Below are positions 63,959-64,000 of a DNA stretch of 64,000 bases, in pieces (position 1 is the first letter of the stretch; each line of letters opens with the position of its first letter). The notes under the pieces were generated by a model. The model searched no databases. It saw only the letters and a program-made list of their open reading frames with translations, and was not told the DNA's origin. Position numbers and translations under genes: made by a program. The stretch is from contig NZ_BDBH01000004.1 of assembly GCF_001612885.1 (NCBI RefSeq), positions 1,104,527 to 1,168,526 of the forward strand, read 5' to 3'. This DNA comes from Nocardia harenae NBRC 108248. GTDB lineage: Bacteria > Actinomycetota > Actinomycetes > Mycobacteriales > Mycobacteriaceae.

Positions 63959-64000
63959 CTACTCCAGCAGCGTGAAACGGCCGAAGGCCCCGACCAGGAA
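63959..64000 (-). CDS. C-terminal end of a gene truncated by the window edge
   Basis: Thirteen residues (FLVGAFGRFTLLE) and a TAG stop at 63961-63959, read in from beyond the window. Its coding status is inferred from the natural sequence and the close spacing to the next minus-strand ORF. No function can be given. Confidence 0.35.
   Translation of the reverse strand, partial: FLVGAFGRFTLLE

Overview
This 64 kb window comes from a very GC-rich actinobacterium, most likely Nocardia or a close mycolic-acid relative. The indicators are an MceG-type ATPase (37975-39000), a DevR/DevS oxygen-sensing pair, an LGFP-repeat exported protein, F420-type LLM and Ddn-like enzymes, DUF1206, DUF2236 and DUF305 proteins, frequent GTG starts and 4-nt GTGA/ATGA gene overlaps. 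The genus is an inference from gene content. I see no tRNA, rRNA, CRISPR array, transposase or integrase, and no gene-free stretch over 300 bases.

Layout. 1-6.1 kb: mixed small-metabolism and exported proteins (cutinase-like fragment, tautomerase, esterase, isochorismatase-fold hydrolase, P-loop kinase, UBP zinc finger, LGFP, DUF305, GNAT, Ddn-like). 6.2-18.1 kb: a signalling and pigment block: devR-devS, the carotenoid operon crtE-crtI-crtB, a partner-switching set (SpoIIE-type phosphatase, CheY-like receiver, RsbW-like kinase, STAS antagonist) and a bacteriophytochrome histidine kinase. 18.1-21.4 kb: enoyl-CoA hydratase, a small unknown protein and a divergent FAD monooxygenase/TetR pair with three matching operator-like sites. 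21.6-25.7 kb: a five-gene operon of proteins with SipW-dependent-type signal peptides and two Ser/His signal peptidases, one fused to a secreted domain. 25.7-29.3 kb: LLM enzyme, small membrane proteins, NDH-2. 29.4-32.7 kb: Leloir genes galT-galK and a divergent aldose epimerase. 32.8-37.8 kb: double MerR regulator with DUF6194, PAS-ANTAR regulator, large catalase, esterase. 37.9-48.4 kb: MceG, several alpha/beta hydrolases, DUF1206, SMP-30, a protein with a C-terminal metal-binding HMA domain, LLM enzyme, molybdopterin oxidoreductase with its reductase, FBP protein, VOC protein. 48.5-53.8 kb: PhoD-like phosphatase, hydrolase, acyl-CoA synthetase, DUF2236 oxygenase. 53.7-59.1 kb: Mn-type ABC transporter, CHASE3 histidine kinase, second DUF1206. 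59-64 kb: EamA transporter, SDR, SGNH hydrolase, secreted lytic transglycosylase and two fragments at the edge.

How it may work together. The densest theme is light, oxygen and stress sensing. A phytochrome with an intact chromophore cysteine sits back to back with a phosphatase-receiver-anti-sigma kinase set and beside carotenoid genes. Sequences resembling SigF/SigB-type promoters (GGTTT/GTTT, about 15 nt, GGGTA) lie upstream of the anti-sigma kinase, the catalase, NDH-2, a DoxX-like protein and both DUF1206 genes. This suggests that a general-stress regulon is partly encoded here, although its sigma factor is not in the window. The second notable theme is the SipW-type secretion operon with its peptidase-substrate fusion.
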